Counted from the stretch's first letter, positions 20,463-32,235 are shown. The stretch: 64,000 nt of DNA from Culex pipiens pallens (GCF_016801865.2 NC_068938.1:29214240-29278239); one strand, 5' to 3'. Numbers and translations: made by a program. The notes: generated by a model not told the origin, from the sequence alone.

Positions 20463-21858
20463 ATCAATAAAAAAAACATTTTTTTTTTGAATAAACATGC
20501 GTGGTTTTATCAGCAACTGTAAACAAATCTATTGTTTAGTTTCGGTCAACCATTTATGTAAATAATATGGAAAAATTTACATCAAGATTACTTTTTTTAT
20601 TATTTTTATGTTTACATTGGTTTTTGAAACGTTTTCTCTGATCTTTTGTTATGATGAAAAGTGATATTTGTTTATGATGAAAAGTGAGCAAAATCCATCT
20701 TTTATTCATTATATCTATCATTAGACCTACACATGCATGCATGCATCAAAACAACAAATATCGGTTAAATTTGGTATAAAAATAACAGTTTGCGTATAGT
20801 GGACCCGGGTCCACAATCGGATTATGGACCCGGGTCCACTATAGGAAAATGGGGCCCATAACAGGCAAAAAAATTTTTTTTTCAAATGACTATTTTTCTG
20901 CTCAAAAACAAATAACTGATGGAACAAATAGTCAAAATTATTCAAAAGACTTCAGATTTAATTGTTTTGTACAAAAGGTTATGAAAAAGTGCTTAAAATA
21001 TTGAAAATTTGTGAAAAATGTGCTTCGGCTCTACTAGGGGGTCCACTAATGGTTAAAATACCCTACTTGGAAAATTATCAAAATGTGTTTTCTTAATTTT
21101 TTTTCAAGTTGACCCTTAATTTCCAATCGATGATATATATCTTGGAAACCATTGATCAGATTTCCAATGTTGAAAAGTTAAACTTGTGTGAAATTTTCTA
21201 AACTTTCCGAAAATAATATTTTCATAGTATTGAAATCAAGACTTACATTTCAAATAAGCCTAAACATAGGATTTAAGCCAAAAAAAAAATTGATTTTGTT
21301 TCATAAATACTGAAACAAAATATAATAATTTTCACTCAAAACGATATATAGAAACACCGCTCTCACTCCACCCAACAAAACACCGACAAACTTGAGCAAG
21401 CACTCGAAATCAGCTTTCTCCAATAGGTTTATCTTGTTTTCTGTGAAAATCGGTTGTAAAGGGGGTTAAACCCGGGTCTGCCTTTGTCCCGGGCTGAATG
21501 TCCTCTTCCACCCATGGAAAACAGGACTTTTGCCTTTATTTTTGTTTGATTACCGGATCAAACGCAATCACGCACTAAACGGTATCGAGCACCTAATCCA
21601 CTTCCAAGTGTCCCCAAGCGCGTCCGCTACTACCTTTTGACTCTTGATTGAGCGGCGTTCGTTTTTGGGAGGCGTGGGAATCCCCGAATATCAAGCTTTT
21701 AATCAAGCTACATAATTTATCCGAATTTGGCTCCGTTCTTCAACAAAGACAGTTGAGATGTCCCATGAATCAGTAAAGCATGTTCGTCTTTTCCTATCCT
21801 CGACACGATAATCTCTGTGCGCGCGCTGTTGAACAATGAAGATGTGTCCTTTCGGCAA
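20463..21858. other. AT-rich stretch upstream of the mutarotase-like gene
   Basis: It contains the 19-bp-arm palindrome at 20795-20843. The last 500 bases (21340-21858) become more GC-rich and single copy, and presumably carry the promoter and 5' UTR of the downstream gene. I cannot fix a TATA box or start site. Confidence 0.4.
20795..20843. repeat. Perfect 19-bp inverted repeat, itself palindromic
   Basis: TATAGTGGACCCGGGTCCA and its exact reverse complement are separated by 11 bases. Each arm contains the self-complementary TGGACCCGGGTCCA. No transposon context is evident. Confidence 0.85.
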
Positions 21859-21921
21859 ATGGCATTGATGGTATTTCTTCTTATTGCTTTATTACAAAAG
21901 GCCAGCGGGAGTCGCTTCACG
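21859..21921 (+). CDS. Likely signal-peptide exon of the mutarotase-like gene
   Basis: ATG at 21859 in good context (GGCAAATGG) opens 21 codons beginning MALMVFLLIALLQKASGS, a textbook secretory signal with a plausible cleavage site. It is followed directly by a donor GTAATG (21922). Phase-0 acceptors lie at CAG 22047 and CAG 22065, both in frame with the main exon and giving introns of 126 or 144 bp. Sequons at Asn113 and Asn333 of the downstream reading frame suit a secreted protein. The acceptors lack a strong pyrimidine tract, so this exon is an inference. Confidence 0.5.
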
Positions 21922-22074
21922 GTAATGGATAGCTCTTCAGCGGAAATTATTAGTTTCCCTGGATTGCGAGGGCATTCTTGCGAAATGTTGAAATCCGACA
22001 GACGAGCACGTGTTTGACATTGGTTGGGTAGAAATCTCAGCAGTCAGTTTGAAGCGCAAAGACAGTTGCCAAAA

Positions 22075-23688
22075 ATGTCTGAACCAGTGCAGATTTTCCA
22101 GTCGGAAAAGCTAAAATTATCCGTTTCAAAATTTGGTCAACTTCCGTCGGAATCCCCGGAATGTCTACACGTCCAGAAGTTTACCTGGGAGACGTCGAAC
22201 CGGCTGACATTCGAAGTGATCACGCTGGATGCGGCCATCGTTGGTCTACGCGTTCCCGATCGCGACTTTGAAGCCGAAGAGGTGATCCTCGCCAGTGGTA
22301 GCTTGAAGGAGTACCTGCACTACGATGGCCAGAAGCTGACTTCAGCGATTCAATCGGTTCCGCTGAAGCGACGCAGCGCTTGGTCCCAACGCCTTTGGTC
22401 ACCGTACGTCAACGGGTCGGATCTGATAATGACCAACGTGGTCGTGGAGGAGTGTCGCAATCTGATGATCCGGGTCAAGTTCAGCGTTGCGCACAACAAC
22501 GTGATTCGGATGAACTACGAGGTCGTGAGCGATCGTGTGCTGCAGCTGGACACGGGTCACCGGATGGTCCTGAACTTGGGCGGGAAGATGGCGGCCCACT
22601 TTGGGACGTACGATCACGTGGTGCAGATCAACGGGGATCGGTTCTATCGGGTTAGGAAGGGTCATTTGAGGGACAACGTGGAGAAGGATGTTGCGGAGGA
22701 TTTGGCTGATTTGAGGGTAGCACAGCACGTTGGTATGGCGATCTACAAATCGGAGCAGGATGGATTCAATGGAGTCTACAAGCTGATGGGATCGGATCAG
22801 GATCAGGAGTTCAACCTGCGATTGATCCAGGCGAGACGTGGACGAGTGCTGGAGGTGTACTCAAACTTCCGTTGGTTACACTTCTCGACGTTGGATGAGC
22901 TGCCGAATCCGATGGGGTTGATCGCACCGTTTTACGCAAGCTTGGGAGTTAAGCACGTCGGGCAGATCTTCGACTTGGAAGGTTTGGTGAACTCAGTGGT
23001 GCGATTCATCGAAGGAGACGACGAAGAACCGGTGGAAAGTGTAGTTTCTGTTCCACGTTCGGATACGGTCAACGAGTCGGAGGTTCGAGTGATGATCGAC
23101 GACCTGCTGCTGAAAGATATCGAGGAGAAGATTCAGGCGCTGAAAGATGCCAAAATCCTGACTCCCAGAGAAGCTCGTGAGATTATCGAGGATCTGCTGC
23201 TACTGAGTCTGGAAAGAATGAGTAAATCAAGCGTGGACTCGCGTTCGATCGACGAAGAAAGCATTCGGGCGTTCATTGAAGAGTTGGTGATGCAAAATCT
23301 GGACAGGATCAGCGACGAGGAACGGATTCGGGAGCTGATTGAAGAGTTGGTGCTGAAGACGGTGTCCAGAACCAGCTTGAGCAGCATGAGCAGCAGCACG
23401 GATGAGCGACTGTCGCGTAGTACGGTCGTGGAGGAGGTGCTTCGACGTTCCGGAGAAGGATCAACCGAGATCGAAGAACAAAGTGAGGAACCGCTGCACG
23501 AGTTCCAGAAGCATTCCGGTATTTTGTTGCAACTTTCGGGACAACCGCTGCTGAAAAAGTGCAGACGAAAAAGTGTTTTCACGATGCCCAACCATGACCG
23601 GCAGCTAGTTTACAAGCACAGCGTTTTGCTGAAATTTGGACTGTGCCGAGCTCCCTCAACTGGTGATCAGTCCAACACATCGATATGA
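22075..23688 (+). CDS. Galactose-mutarotase-like protein with repeat-bearing C-terminal extension
   Basis: This is a 537-residue open exon. Residues about 34-310 follow the galactose mutarotase (aldose 1-epimerase) beta-sandwich pattern: HVQKFTWETSN and ITLDAAIVGLRVPDRD at the start, LNLGG near 166-170, HVVQINGDRFYRV near 181-193, GRVLEVYSN near 256-264 and FDLEG near 299-303. Family enzymes interconvert alpha and beta sugars. Here the usual NHxHGG-type histidine site is absent, and the second catalytic histidine (normally HSYFNL) aligns with RMVLNL. The base-like Glu may survive as Glu302. It is therefore probably not a normal epimerase. Residues about 335-430 hold four repeats of the type R-x-x-I-(D/E)-(D/E)-L, beyond the roughly 340-residue family length. 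In-frame TGA at 22015 sets the limit. ATG 22075 is the safe start if the upstream signal exon is not used. Confidence 0.82.
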   Translation: MSEPVQIFQSEKLKLSVSKFGQLPSESPECLHVQKFTWETSNRLTFEVITLDAAIVGLRVPDRDFEAEEVILASGSLKEYLHYDGQKLTSAIQSVPLKRRSAWSQRLWSPYVNGSDLIMTNVVVEECRNLMIRVKFSVAHNNVIRMNYEVVSDRVLQLDTGHRMVLNLGGKMAAHFGTYDHVVQINGDRFYRVRKGHLRDNVEKDVAEDLADLRVAQHVGMAIYKSEQDGFNGVYKLMGSDQDQEFNLRLIQARRGRVLEVYSNFRWLHFSTLDELPNPMGLIAPFYASLGVKHVGQIFDLEGLVNSVVRFIEGDDEEPVESVVSVPRSDTVNESEVRVMIDDLLLKDIEEKIQALKDAKILTPREAREIIEDLLLLSLERMSKSSVDSRSIDEESIRAFIEELVMQNLDRISDEERIRELIEELVLKTVSRTSLSSMSSSTDERLSRSTVVEEVLRRSGEGSTEIEEQSEEPLHEFQKHSGILLQLSGQPLLKKCRRKSVFTMPNHDRQLVYKHSVLLKFGLCRAPSTGDQSNTSI

Positions 23689-23690
23689 GA

Positions 23691-23696
23691 AATAAA
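23691..23696 (+). terminator. Poly(A) signal of the mutarotase-like gene
   Basis: AATAAA begins two bases after the TGA stop (23686-23688), implying a very short 3' UTR if it is used. Confidence 0.55.
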
Positions 23697-24663
23697 AAAA
23701 AATCTTGATATTTGTCAGAACTTCCACTATTGTTCCTGGTCCCGTGAATCTATATCTGTGGGCAGAGTAAATAAAGTGGGATTGAATTGGTCTCAATAGA
23801 TGGTCGCATATTCGGATATCGGGACGGAAACCCTTCCAATATTGAGCGTGTATCCTTTGTAAACACAGAAAAGCGCATATTGAGCGGAAATGCGGCATTT
23901 TCCCCCGACTCACACACACACCCATTCGCACAGAACCTCGGTTGGTTTGAAATGTATGTTGGATGTTTGATACGTGCGGCGGCATGCAAAACCAATCATC
24001 GTGTGCACAATTTCTAGTTTCCTCAATCGAAATCACACTCACGCACACACAAATACCACATCATCATCATCATCATCCTGGTCCTAGTTCCTACAGTTAG
24101 ACGGATGGGTCCCTGTATCAATACCGATGGTTTTCGTCGGGGAGGGTTGGCCGAACAGAAGCAGCGAATATCGAACCAGCGCTCTTTTGTGTACTAACTG
24201 TAGGCAATAAAATAAATTGTTCGCTTTCAACTCAACATTGGCAGGGGGATGGGGGGACAGGTCTCCCCTACGGAGAGAGGTTTTCCATTTTAGGGGACGG
24301 AAGTATCCCAAAATGTGCGATGTGGATGTTGGTTGGGGAATCGATAGAACCCAAACTTCGGCTTACATTTGATTTCGTACTAAAGGGGGTGGGGAGAGTA
24401 GTGTAATGGTTGCCGTTGAAATGTGATGGAGCATTGTTGTTTGTGGTAACAGTGGGGTAAAATACATCATAAGCGCAATAAGTACATTTTTTTTAGAAAA
24501 TATTTTAACATAATTGCTCAATTTCGGCAAAAAGATGGCTGCTCAGGATGGGTATTTATTTATTTTAAGCCATAAGTTTAACTCAAAAAGTAAATAAGTC
24601 ATTCATATTTGGACTTGGACACTTGATATTTTTTACAGTGATTTCTTACCATGCTCACTGAAA
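23697..24663. other. Single-copy-looking intergenic stretch
   Basis: Moderate GC. A short (CA)n near 23911-23923 and an (ATC)n run at 24058-24077 are the only simple repeats. I see no exon with coding signature. Confidence 0.4.
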
Positions 24664-24682
24664 CCTGATGTTCTTGTTTTTT

Positions 24683-25358
24683 GTTTTAATTTCTAATCTA
24701 ATCAGACCCTAGCGCAGCCAATCTTTCGAAGAGATCCTGGAGAGTGCCTTAGGTTAGATGACGCCTAGCACTCTTCTTGTCATTTATTAACATTTGTAGT
24801 GCGCCATTGCATTAGAATGCATTGAAACATCACAAGCGTTAAAGCGGCCAGGCCTACTGCGTAAAGCCATATCGCAGAGATGACTCGTAATTGGGTTGAG
24901 TTTGAGCACTGAGTGTTCGAACAACAACACAATTCTGAATCGACAGGGGAGGAAGAAGCATGGGGACACACCACCATACGCTCCGAGATTTGGTTGTATT
25001 CGTTGGGAGCACCATGCTAAGAAGGTTTGGTACTCCGGGACCCTCTGGGATGGGACATTGTATTTCCACGAATGCCCTGGACACTATTCGCCGTGGTTAT
25101 AGCGCCACAACTCGCTCTCTGTAACAGTATTCCTAATTCCAGTCCAAGCTCACCCAGTCGTCATGGCCTAGTGGTTAGCATTTTTGCTTACCAATCCAAC
25201 GGACGAGGGATCGAAGCCTTGAGCGACTTTGATTTTTCGTTCATATTCATCATTTCAAATTTCTGTGTTCTTAACTTTCTCATTGGGAGCATATGGGAAT
25301 CGAACCCAGAACCATACGCTTACAAAGCGAACACCGTAACCAGTCAGTCACGGCCGCT
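24683..25358 (-). mobile_element. Composite SINE-like retroposon with 19-bp target duplication
   Basis: The 19-mer CCTGATGTTCTTGTTTTTT occurs on both sides (24664-24682 and 25359-25377). Read on the minus strand the element starts with a tRNA-Thr-like head (25358-25284). It continues through a unique middle that includes an antisense tRNA-like piece (25157-25215). It then carries a 3' body of about 420 bases shared with 56641-57083 and ends in a short TTAGA-type tail at 24683-24705. Long target duplication, internal pol III promoter and simple 3' tail are hallmarks of LINE-mobilised SINEs. No protein is encoded. Confidence 0.8.
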
Positions 25359-25377
25359 CCTGATGTTCTTGTTTTTT

Positions 25378-28300
25378 TTAATTTGGTTAAAAAATATAAT
25401 CAAAAAGTAGCGCTCTCCAAAACAAGGCATAACTAGCAAGCAGTCCCATTCCCCTTAAGCAAAAAGGACACTTGAGCAACTTCGAATAATTCAAATCATT
25501 ACTCTGACCTACAAAAATTGACAAAGATGACGGCGTAGGCTCAACTCGAGGGGAAGCATGAACTTTGAGGTCCCCAAAAACACGTGCACTGGACGATTGT
25601 TGTGAGTCGTGCATTGCTAGAATCAGACATTTTTTTCTATTAAATTTTTTTTTTTCATGATGAGCGGCCCTATCTGGTATGTTTTTTTTTTAATTTTAGA
25701 AAAATCCTCACATACAAGCAGTGCACAAGCCACAACAATCGTCCGAAGGGTCATTTTTATGAAAAAAATGCTGAACATTCCGAAAAAATACTTTCAAAAG
25801 CACATGTTTGAGTTTTAGGGGTTAAACATTCGAAAAAATTGTCAAATCCATCACTCTTTCATTTTTTTTTTGTAAAATACTGATACCTTATGTTTATAAA
25901 TCAAAATTTTTGTTTTTGTCTGTTCTTCAACTTTGTACAACATTGTTACACTTTTAAAAATATCCCTGCAAAGTTACCAAAACACGTAATTTTAAAATGA
26001 AAAATTTTGTTCTAAATGAAAAAAGGACCTTTCTGGGTTATTTCTAATTCGAAAAGTACATTAAATTTCTCATAAAGTAACAAATCTCATGATTTTTTAC
26101 AGTTGATTAACGGAAAATGGCCATTGTCGTGATCGGGGACTTTCTTTCATAATAAAAACACAGATATTTTGCAATTAACAAACAGCACGTCTTTTTCCAC
26201 ACAAATTAACCACAAAACTGATTTAACAATCTTCATTCTCTCTTTTTCCGGCCGCGCGCATCTCGTTGTTTTCTCCCTCGTTGTTCTCTCTCGCAGCTCG
26301 CTAGGGCGCTCTCGCACTCAACCCGTAATCTGTCAGCTAACAAGGCAATATTCATGCATGTGCGCACTTTTTGTTGCGCTCTAACCTCTTATTTATGAAT
26401 AATTCAATATTATATTAAATACTCATTTAATAATTTATTACATATTCAATCCTGCAACCCATAATACCTACAAACTGTTTTTTAACTTTTTTTATGGATA
26501 AGACGTTTTTTTTCGGGATTTTGAGTATGCCATCAAATCGGGCGTCCAATTTTACACAATAGTCCGTTTGACACTTAATATCTATCTCATCGCCGTTTCG
26601 AGTTACAAATCACTGGAAAAAAAGCCTTATTAAAAATCCAGAAAAATGAAAGAGGTCGTACCGCTCCACCGTTTCGAGATATAGAAAAATAGACTTCGGA
26701 TTTATGTTCAGGGACCAAAATTACACTTTGAGCAAAGTTTCACGAAAATCGAAGAGAGGTTGGGGAGACTTTATTTCAGATTTTGTGTGAGTTGACGGAA
26801 AATTATGATATTTCATTTATTTTTAATGATCATATTTATTTGAAGACAAAATCAAATATTTGTAATATCCCAAATTCTAACCTGTTCCACCCCGACACTC
26901 CACCCATTTCCACGTGGTGGCACTATATTGCATTTCACGTATGCGCGGTGGTGCGCTGCCTGGCATGTCGTATTCCCGATACGCCGCCGATACCTTTTCT
27001 AAACAAATCCTCCAAATCCTGTGGCGCGCGCTCACAATCCGCCGCGACATCGCGCTGGAAACCAATATTTGTGTGCTCTGAATCGAAATGATTTGCGCGC
27101 CAAGTTTGGTGTGTTCGAGAATCGGCGATATCCTTTGTTGCCGCGAGACTGTGATTGAAATTGTTTTATTTGAACTTTCTCCAATTATTTGCAAACTAGA
27201 ATTAGATTGAGCGCTGAGGTTTTTGGGGGCGATGAGTTAGGTATTTCGATTCGACGCCGTTACACGTGTTGCGTTAACCGAAGCGTGATGTTTATATCAA
27301 ACACTCGGTCACGTGTCAACACTCGTAATTAATTTTTAAGGCAAATACTTTGAACACTCTTGTTTGGTTGTTATGTGAACAAGATGTTTTGGGTTGCGAT
27401 AAAAAGTGCTTGTGTGTGTGTGCTTTGTATCAATATCAATGGGTGTTGAAGCAGTCCTGTTGTGTTCACACCCTGGCCACGTGGCCACTTGTCGGCGGGA
27501 CTTTGCACGTGATAACGGAACCAATAACCTAACCGTCCCGTGTCCGATTCAATATTTGATGTTTATCGTGGTGAAAATTACAAAATTTCAGTGCGTTGAT
27601 ACGATTTAGATTGATTTCCAGCTGCGAACGGACCGGCAAGGATTAGATTACCGGTTTCACTGGCTGAACAACATGTGCACAAGAACCGCCGCCACCTCGT
27701 CATTCGCACAAGTGTCCCTCTCTTTGAAATGTACCATTCAACTCTGAGCAGCACGACTGCTCAATGGCACTTTGAATAAACAAAATCTAATTTACACAGC
27801 ATGATTGCGCGCAGAGTGTGGTATCAAGCGATACCACGTTGCGTTGCTTCCCGCTGAACGGAATCGGAGTCGTTCTTCCTGAGGGAGAAGGGGTCGAACG
27901 GCACACAATAGTCAAATCAAATTGTTTGTCGTTTAAAATGAAATTTCACCAATATCTAAATCGCGCCCACCAAATTAAACGGTATCCACCGCACCACCAA
28001 GGGATTCAGGGAAAAGGGAGTGAACAAAAGAGGACGTCATGCTGTCGAAATAGGATTCTTTGTAAATTTGTCAATCACTGAAGAGGGTGATTTGGTGGTC
28101 TTGGATGTCGTTTTTTGAGTGAATCCTTTTTTTAAAAAATAAATAAATTTGAAACATTCACTGCATTAAAAGAACACTACTTTGAATGATTATTTTTTAA
28201 TTATTGGGAATTGAGAACATGGTAATGATGACCAAATGTTGAATCCCCAGAATACCCTCACACCACCCAATTTCCAAGTGTCACCTTATTAGACTGTAAT

Positions 28301-28679
28301 TTTCAACTGACGATATCTCGAAAAGTATTGGCTCGGTTTTCAATGTTAAAAAATAAAACTATTGTGAAATTTTGTGATCCTTTTAATAATCAAAAATCAA
28401 GCATAACTTTTGAAAAGGTTTACAAATAGATTATATTCCTCATTTCATAATTTATATCAAATTTTAAAATTTGGCAATCAATAAAAATATAAAAGATTCT
28501 AAAAGTTCATAAAAGATTAATTTTTAAACATTGAGATATCGTCAATTGAAAATTCCTTATTTAGGTAAAATCTCTTATATTTGGCATGACTTTGTTTTAA
28601 TCCCGCCCAATTTGTATATCCACTATTTTAACAAATTTTATTGCAAAGCTTAGTTAGAAACTTGGTTGCTCACTTCCCA
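25378..28679. other. Intergenic stretch, mostly unassigned
   Basis: 25378-26150 is AT-rich. 26160-28080 is richer in GC and looks single copy, with short ORFs in several frames but none with recognisable features or splice context. At about 28276-28869 AGTGTCACCT and AGGTGACACT face each other, possibly an old TIR element. Nothing else is recognised. Confidence 0.35.
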
Positions 28680-30016
28680 TTAAGCAATTTCTATTTCCTA
28701 TAAACATATGAAACACAATAGCTTATAGGATCTTAAAAAAAACTCTAGATTTATTGCTTGATATGGGTTGAAAACGCTTTAAAGAAACTGTTATCGAACG
28801 CCGAAGTACTGATACGCAAACATTAGGTGCCCGATGGATTTACATGCTGTTCCCTTAGGTGACACTTAAAAAATCATTGTCATCGATTAAAATTTTTTGT
28901 GATGCTGTGATCTCAGAAACTAATTAAAGTAAAGTACTTTTCGATTGCAAATTTTAGATTTAGCATTTAAAAATAGTTTTTTGAAATTTTTTAGACCTCA
29001 TTTTCAGAATATTCTTTTTAACGAAAAATTTCAAAAAAATTATGAAGTTATTTTTTTTTCAAGAGTTCAACTAGGTAATTTATATATATTTTTAAAATAC
29101 ATTAAATAAATGAATAAAAAAATATAACAAGAGGAAATCATGAAAAAAATTAAACAGTTTCGTTATAAATATTGAAAAAGAAAATGTAAAAATATTATAA
29201 AAATGTTTTGCAATGTATTCTAATTTTCAGAAACTATCGATAACAAATGTAAAAAACAGCTGACAATTAGTTGAATCAAAAGTTTGCAAATCCACAATAT
29301 ACTTTTTTGCTATGAATATCACTAGCCCTACTTATAATCAATAAGTATAAGATATAAAAATCCAAATAAACCGGCAAGTAGCTGTTCAAAAACGATTCCT
29401 TAACAATATTTTATTTATTAAAAATATATTAGGAAAACATTGTAGAATGTATTTTTTATGTATTTTTAATAAAATTGGGCTTTATATAAATTTTGATATT
29501 TTGAGGAAACAATACGTTCATAAATTTATCAATATTCTGCTTTTCTATAATTTGGCAGATTAACATAACATTACATCTCTTAAATTATGTCAAACATTTC
29601 AAAAGGGCTTAACGATTAAATTTTGCCTATATTTTCGATAACTTTTCAAAAATCGTGATTTTTTTTTAACAGTGGCAACGTCAAATGAATGTTCACCGTC
29701 TTTTGTCATATCATGAAGATTGCATTTTCATTGGTCTACAAAAAAGTATACCAGGAAAGTTTTTTTTGTCACAGAAGGAAAATAAAAAAAAGGTTAATTA
29801 GTGTAACTAAACTATTTGTGATCAAATCATCAAAATTTTGAAAACTTTGCCCTAGACACCAAATCGATGAAAACACCTGTTTGTTTAATACTTTCATTGC
29901 AATTTTGAGTTTTGAATTGACGGACAGTTGTCAAAATTGAAAGGACTGTTTTGGGCAATAAGCTTATGAAATATAAATGATAACTCTGTTGCTGATGACA
30001 ATAGAATTAATATATA
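28680..30016. other. Very AT-rich intergenic stretch
   Basis: It holds one copy (28695-28752) of the small CTATAAACATATGAAACACA/GCTTATAGGATC unit. No gene or other element is recognised. Confidence 0.45.
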
Positions 30017-30256
30017 GGGGAAATATACCCTTTCTCAGCCTATTTCTATTATCGACCTATCAGCACTTTGATCATGAATTACAGTTTTCATAAAGTGTTT
30101 TTGACTGTTTCAAAGTAACAAATAGCTCAAATAAAAGTGAGCAAGCAACTCTCCATTGTTGATGTATCAAAAAATGTTGATTTAATAGCCGAAAACTGCA
30201 AAAGTGATTAGAATTGGTCGAACCGCTTAGAGTGATTAAAATGGGTATATTTCCCC
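30017..30256. mobile_element. 240-bp TA MITE
   Basis: GGGGAAATATACCC and GGGTATATTTCCCC are perfect inverted termini, with TA outside both ends (30015-30016 and 30257-30258). The short length and lack of coding capacity fit a mariner-type MITE. Confidence 0.8.
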
Positions 30257-30426
30257 TACATTTTCACAACATATAAAAATATAAAACAGTAGAGAAATCG
30301 AAAAAAAAACATTGCAATTTTTTTTTTCAAAAATTGTTGAATATGAAGTTATTGAAAAAAAAAACTTAAAAAAAAACTTGCCCTTGTTTAAAACGTCGAG
30401 CACCAAGGACACAAGCGTAGATTGCG
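30257..30426. other. Short AT-rich spacer
   Basis: This is the flank of the second 1.8-kb element copy. Bases 30401-30435 belong to the interrupted open frame described under findings. Confidence 0.4.
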
Positions 30427-30435
30427 CATTAGACC

Positions 30436-32226
30436 CAAGGTAATCCATCCTTTAAAGGTACGGCTATGTTTCTATAGCTGTATTAGTGTGAGAACGGAGA
30501 GAAAAAAAAATGTCAGGTTTAGCTACGAAATGTAATTTTATGTAGTTTTTCTCTCCGTGCACTGTCAGAGCAGAGCGTTGTGACGTCATACCGTTTGTTT
30601 TGGCAGCGAATGCAAGGGAAATTTTTAGTTTTTCAAGTTTTTCGTGGATTTTAAGGAACCTGTGCCGCGCCAATGTTCTCCAATCTTTTGGATAACCCGG
30701 ATAACGATCTGCAGAAGGAAGTTTTGCAAAAAGGTTAACAAAAAGGTTGAGAAATTTTATAGTTTAATAACTTTAATTTAATACTTATACTTTTATTCGC
30801 AGCTGTTTCAACAATTTGTGACCCGGAAGAGTCAGTCCGAACAAGCAGAGTAAGGATCACCATCCGCTGGCATAGGAGGAATGGACCCGTGAAGTTGCAA
30901 GCTATTAAACGTTGGCGTCGGATGTTTTTGAGCCGTTTGATATCTTGTCTTCTGGAAACCGACGGGAGCGGAACTGACGGTGGAAACGGTGGCGGAACAG
31001 ATCAGCCAAACAGTGAAGGAACTAGATGGTTTGACCAAGCATTCGGCAGTAGCAGCTCGGTGGCGATCCGTTCCTGTACGCGTTGTTCTTGTCCCGGTCG
31101 CCGTACAGCAGCAGTCTATTCCGAGCCAGCCGGGAGATGGCCATCAGCAGCGGCGTCAGAAGTACCACGAGTGTAAAGAGGAACGCCAAGCATTTGCCGC
31201 AGTGTACCGTACGGCCGAAGCAAAAGCTCTGAGTCGATATCTACCGAAGAACCGCCATCACTGGGACTTCGGGAATAGGAAAATTCCCAATGCACCGCCG
31301 GTTGTGGCCAACAATCAGGTGCATAAACAGCTTGAACCATAGCAGGTCGTCATGTCGACGCACACATGAACTAAGCTCCCCAGCAGTTTCATCCACTTCC
31401 GCCCCAACCGCAGCGTCATGTACGGCGTGACATGTACCACTTGCGCAAAATTGACCAAGACTCAAAGTGGTTTCCTGCTCAGCAGCAGCAACATAAACCG
31501 TTGATGCACCAGGTCGCAGCACGGTGTTCAAGATCAGCTGCCCTTGGGATTTTCACCCCTTACATTGCAGAAGCACACGGAACCAATTAAGCGAGCGAAA
31601 CTTCCTCAAATTTGGTAAACATCGAAGGAAGCATTGATGGGATATGTTATCCCTTTCTTTTGATTAACGCGGACCCTCTGAATGATCTTTGATTCACAAT
31701 AAAATCATGATTAAATCAAGTGAAGTGTATATTTGTCTACCAATGTTCCATTTAAATTGTTTAGGATATGGTTCAATATTAACTTTTCTATTCGCTAAAG
31801 CTATGATTTTCATTCATTTTTTTCCTTTTTGTATGGACTTACTTCAATAATTGAATAATTATTGTCGATTCCCTTCCCCAACCACCACCCCCTCCCAAAA
31901 TGGTACACGTGGTTTATGCGTTAGAAGTGGTTAAGTGTTTTCCATCTAGAAATCAATAAAATTCTCGGTTAAATCTTTCGCAACTTTTGCAAAACACGAT
32001 TTTCATGCAAAACATGCTTTTGATTAATTTGTTGAGTAATAAAAGTTTTCTAGCAATGCATAAAACATACAATTTAATTATTTTTTCATTAATTTTGTAT
32101 ATCATCCTATAGTAGCAAGAACGGTATGACGTCATCATCAGAGGCATCGCGAATGTTGACACTTTTTTGCTTACTAACACTAAACCAAAGCGTTTTCAGC
32201 CGGACCTGTTAAATATACGGACATTG
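30436..32226 (-). mobile_element. 1.8-kb Mutator-like element, copy 2 (inverted)
   Basis: This is the reverse-complement relative of 10270-12068, with the same ends (CAAGGTAATCCATCC at 30436 and CGTATATTT...CATTG reversed at 32226). The 9-mer CATTAGACC lies on both sides (30427-30435 and 32227-32235). It differs from copy 1 by several indels. It lacks a piece next to GCCGTACAG in the core and has extra bases near 32010-32060. The two copies could pair with each other across an 18-kb gap. Confidence 0.82.
30980..31342 (+). pseudogene. 120-codon ORF in the core of element copy 2
   Basis: It opens METVAEQISQTVKELDGL and closes NNQVHKQLEP. The matching frame in copy 1 is broken by an insertion near 11380-11405. 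The opposite strand of the same core encodes the membrane-helix-like stretch noted for copy 1. I do not recognise any family, and it may be a shadow of a captured gene on the other strand. Confidence 0.25.
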
Positions 32227-32235
32227 CATTAGACC

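Noticed and set aside
22024..22074. Upstream start for the mutarotase-like ORF
   Set aside because: The frame there opens with TTG, not ATG, and has an in-frame TGA at 22015. The real start is ATG 22075 or the spliced upstream exon.
25284..25358. Possible tRNA-Thr gene
   Set aside because: The acceptor stem pairs only in four positions, and the sequence is the 5' end of a retroposon bounded by a 19-bp duplication.
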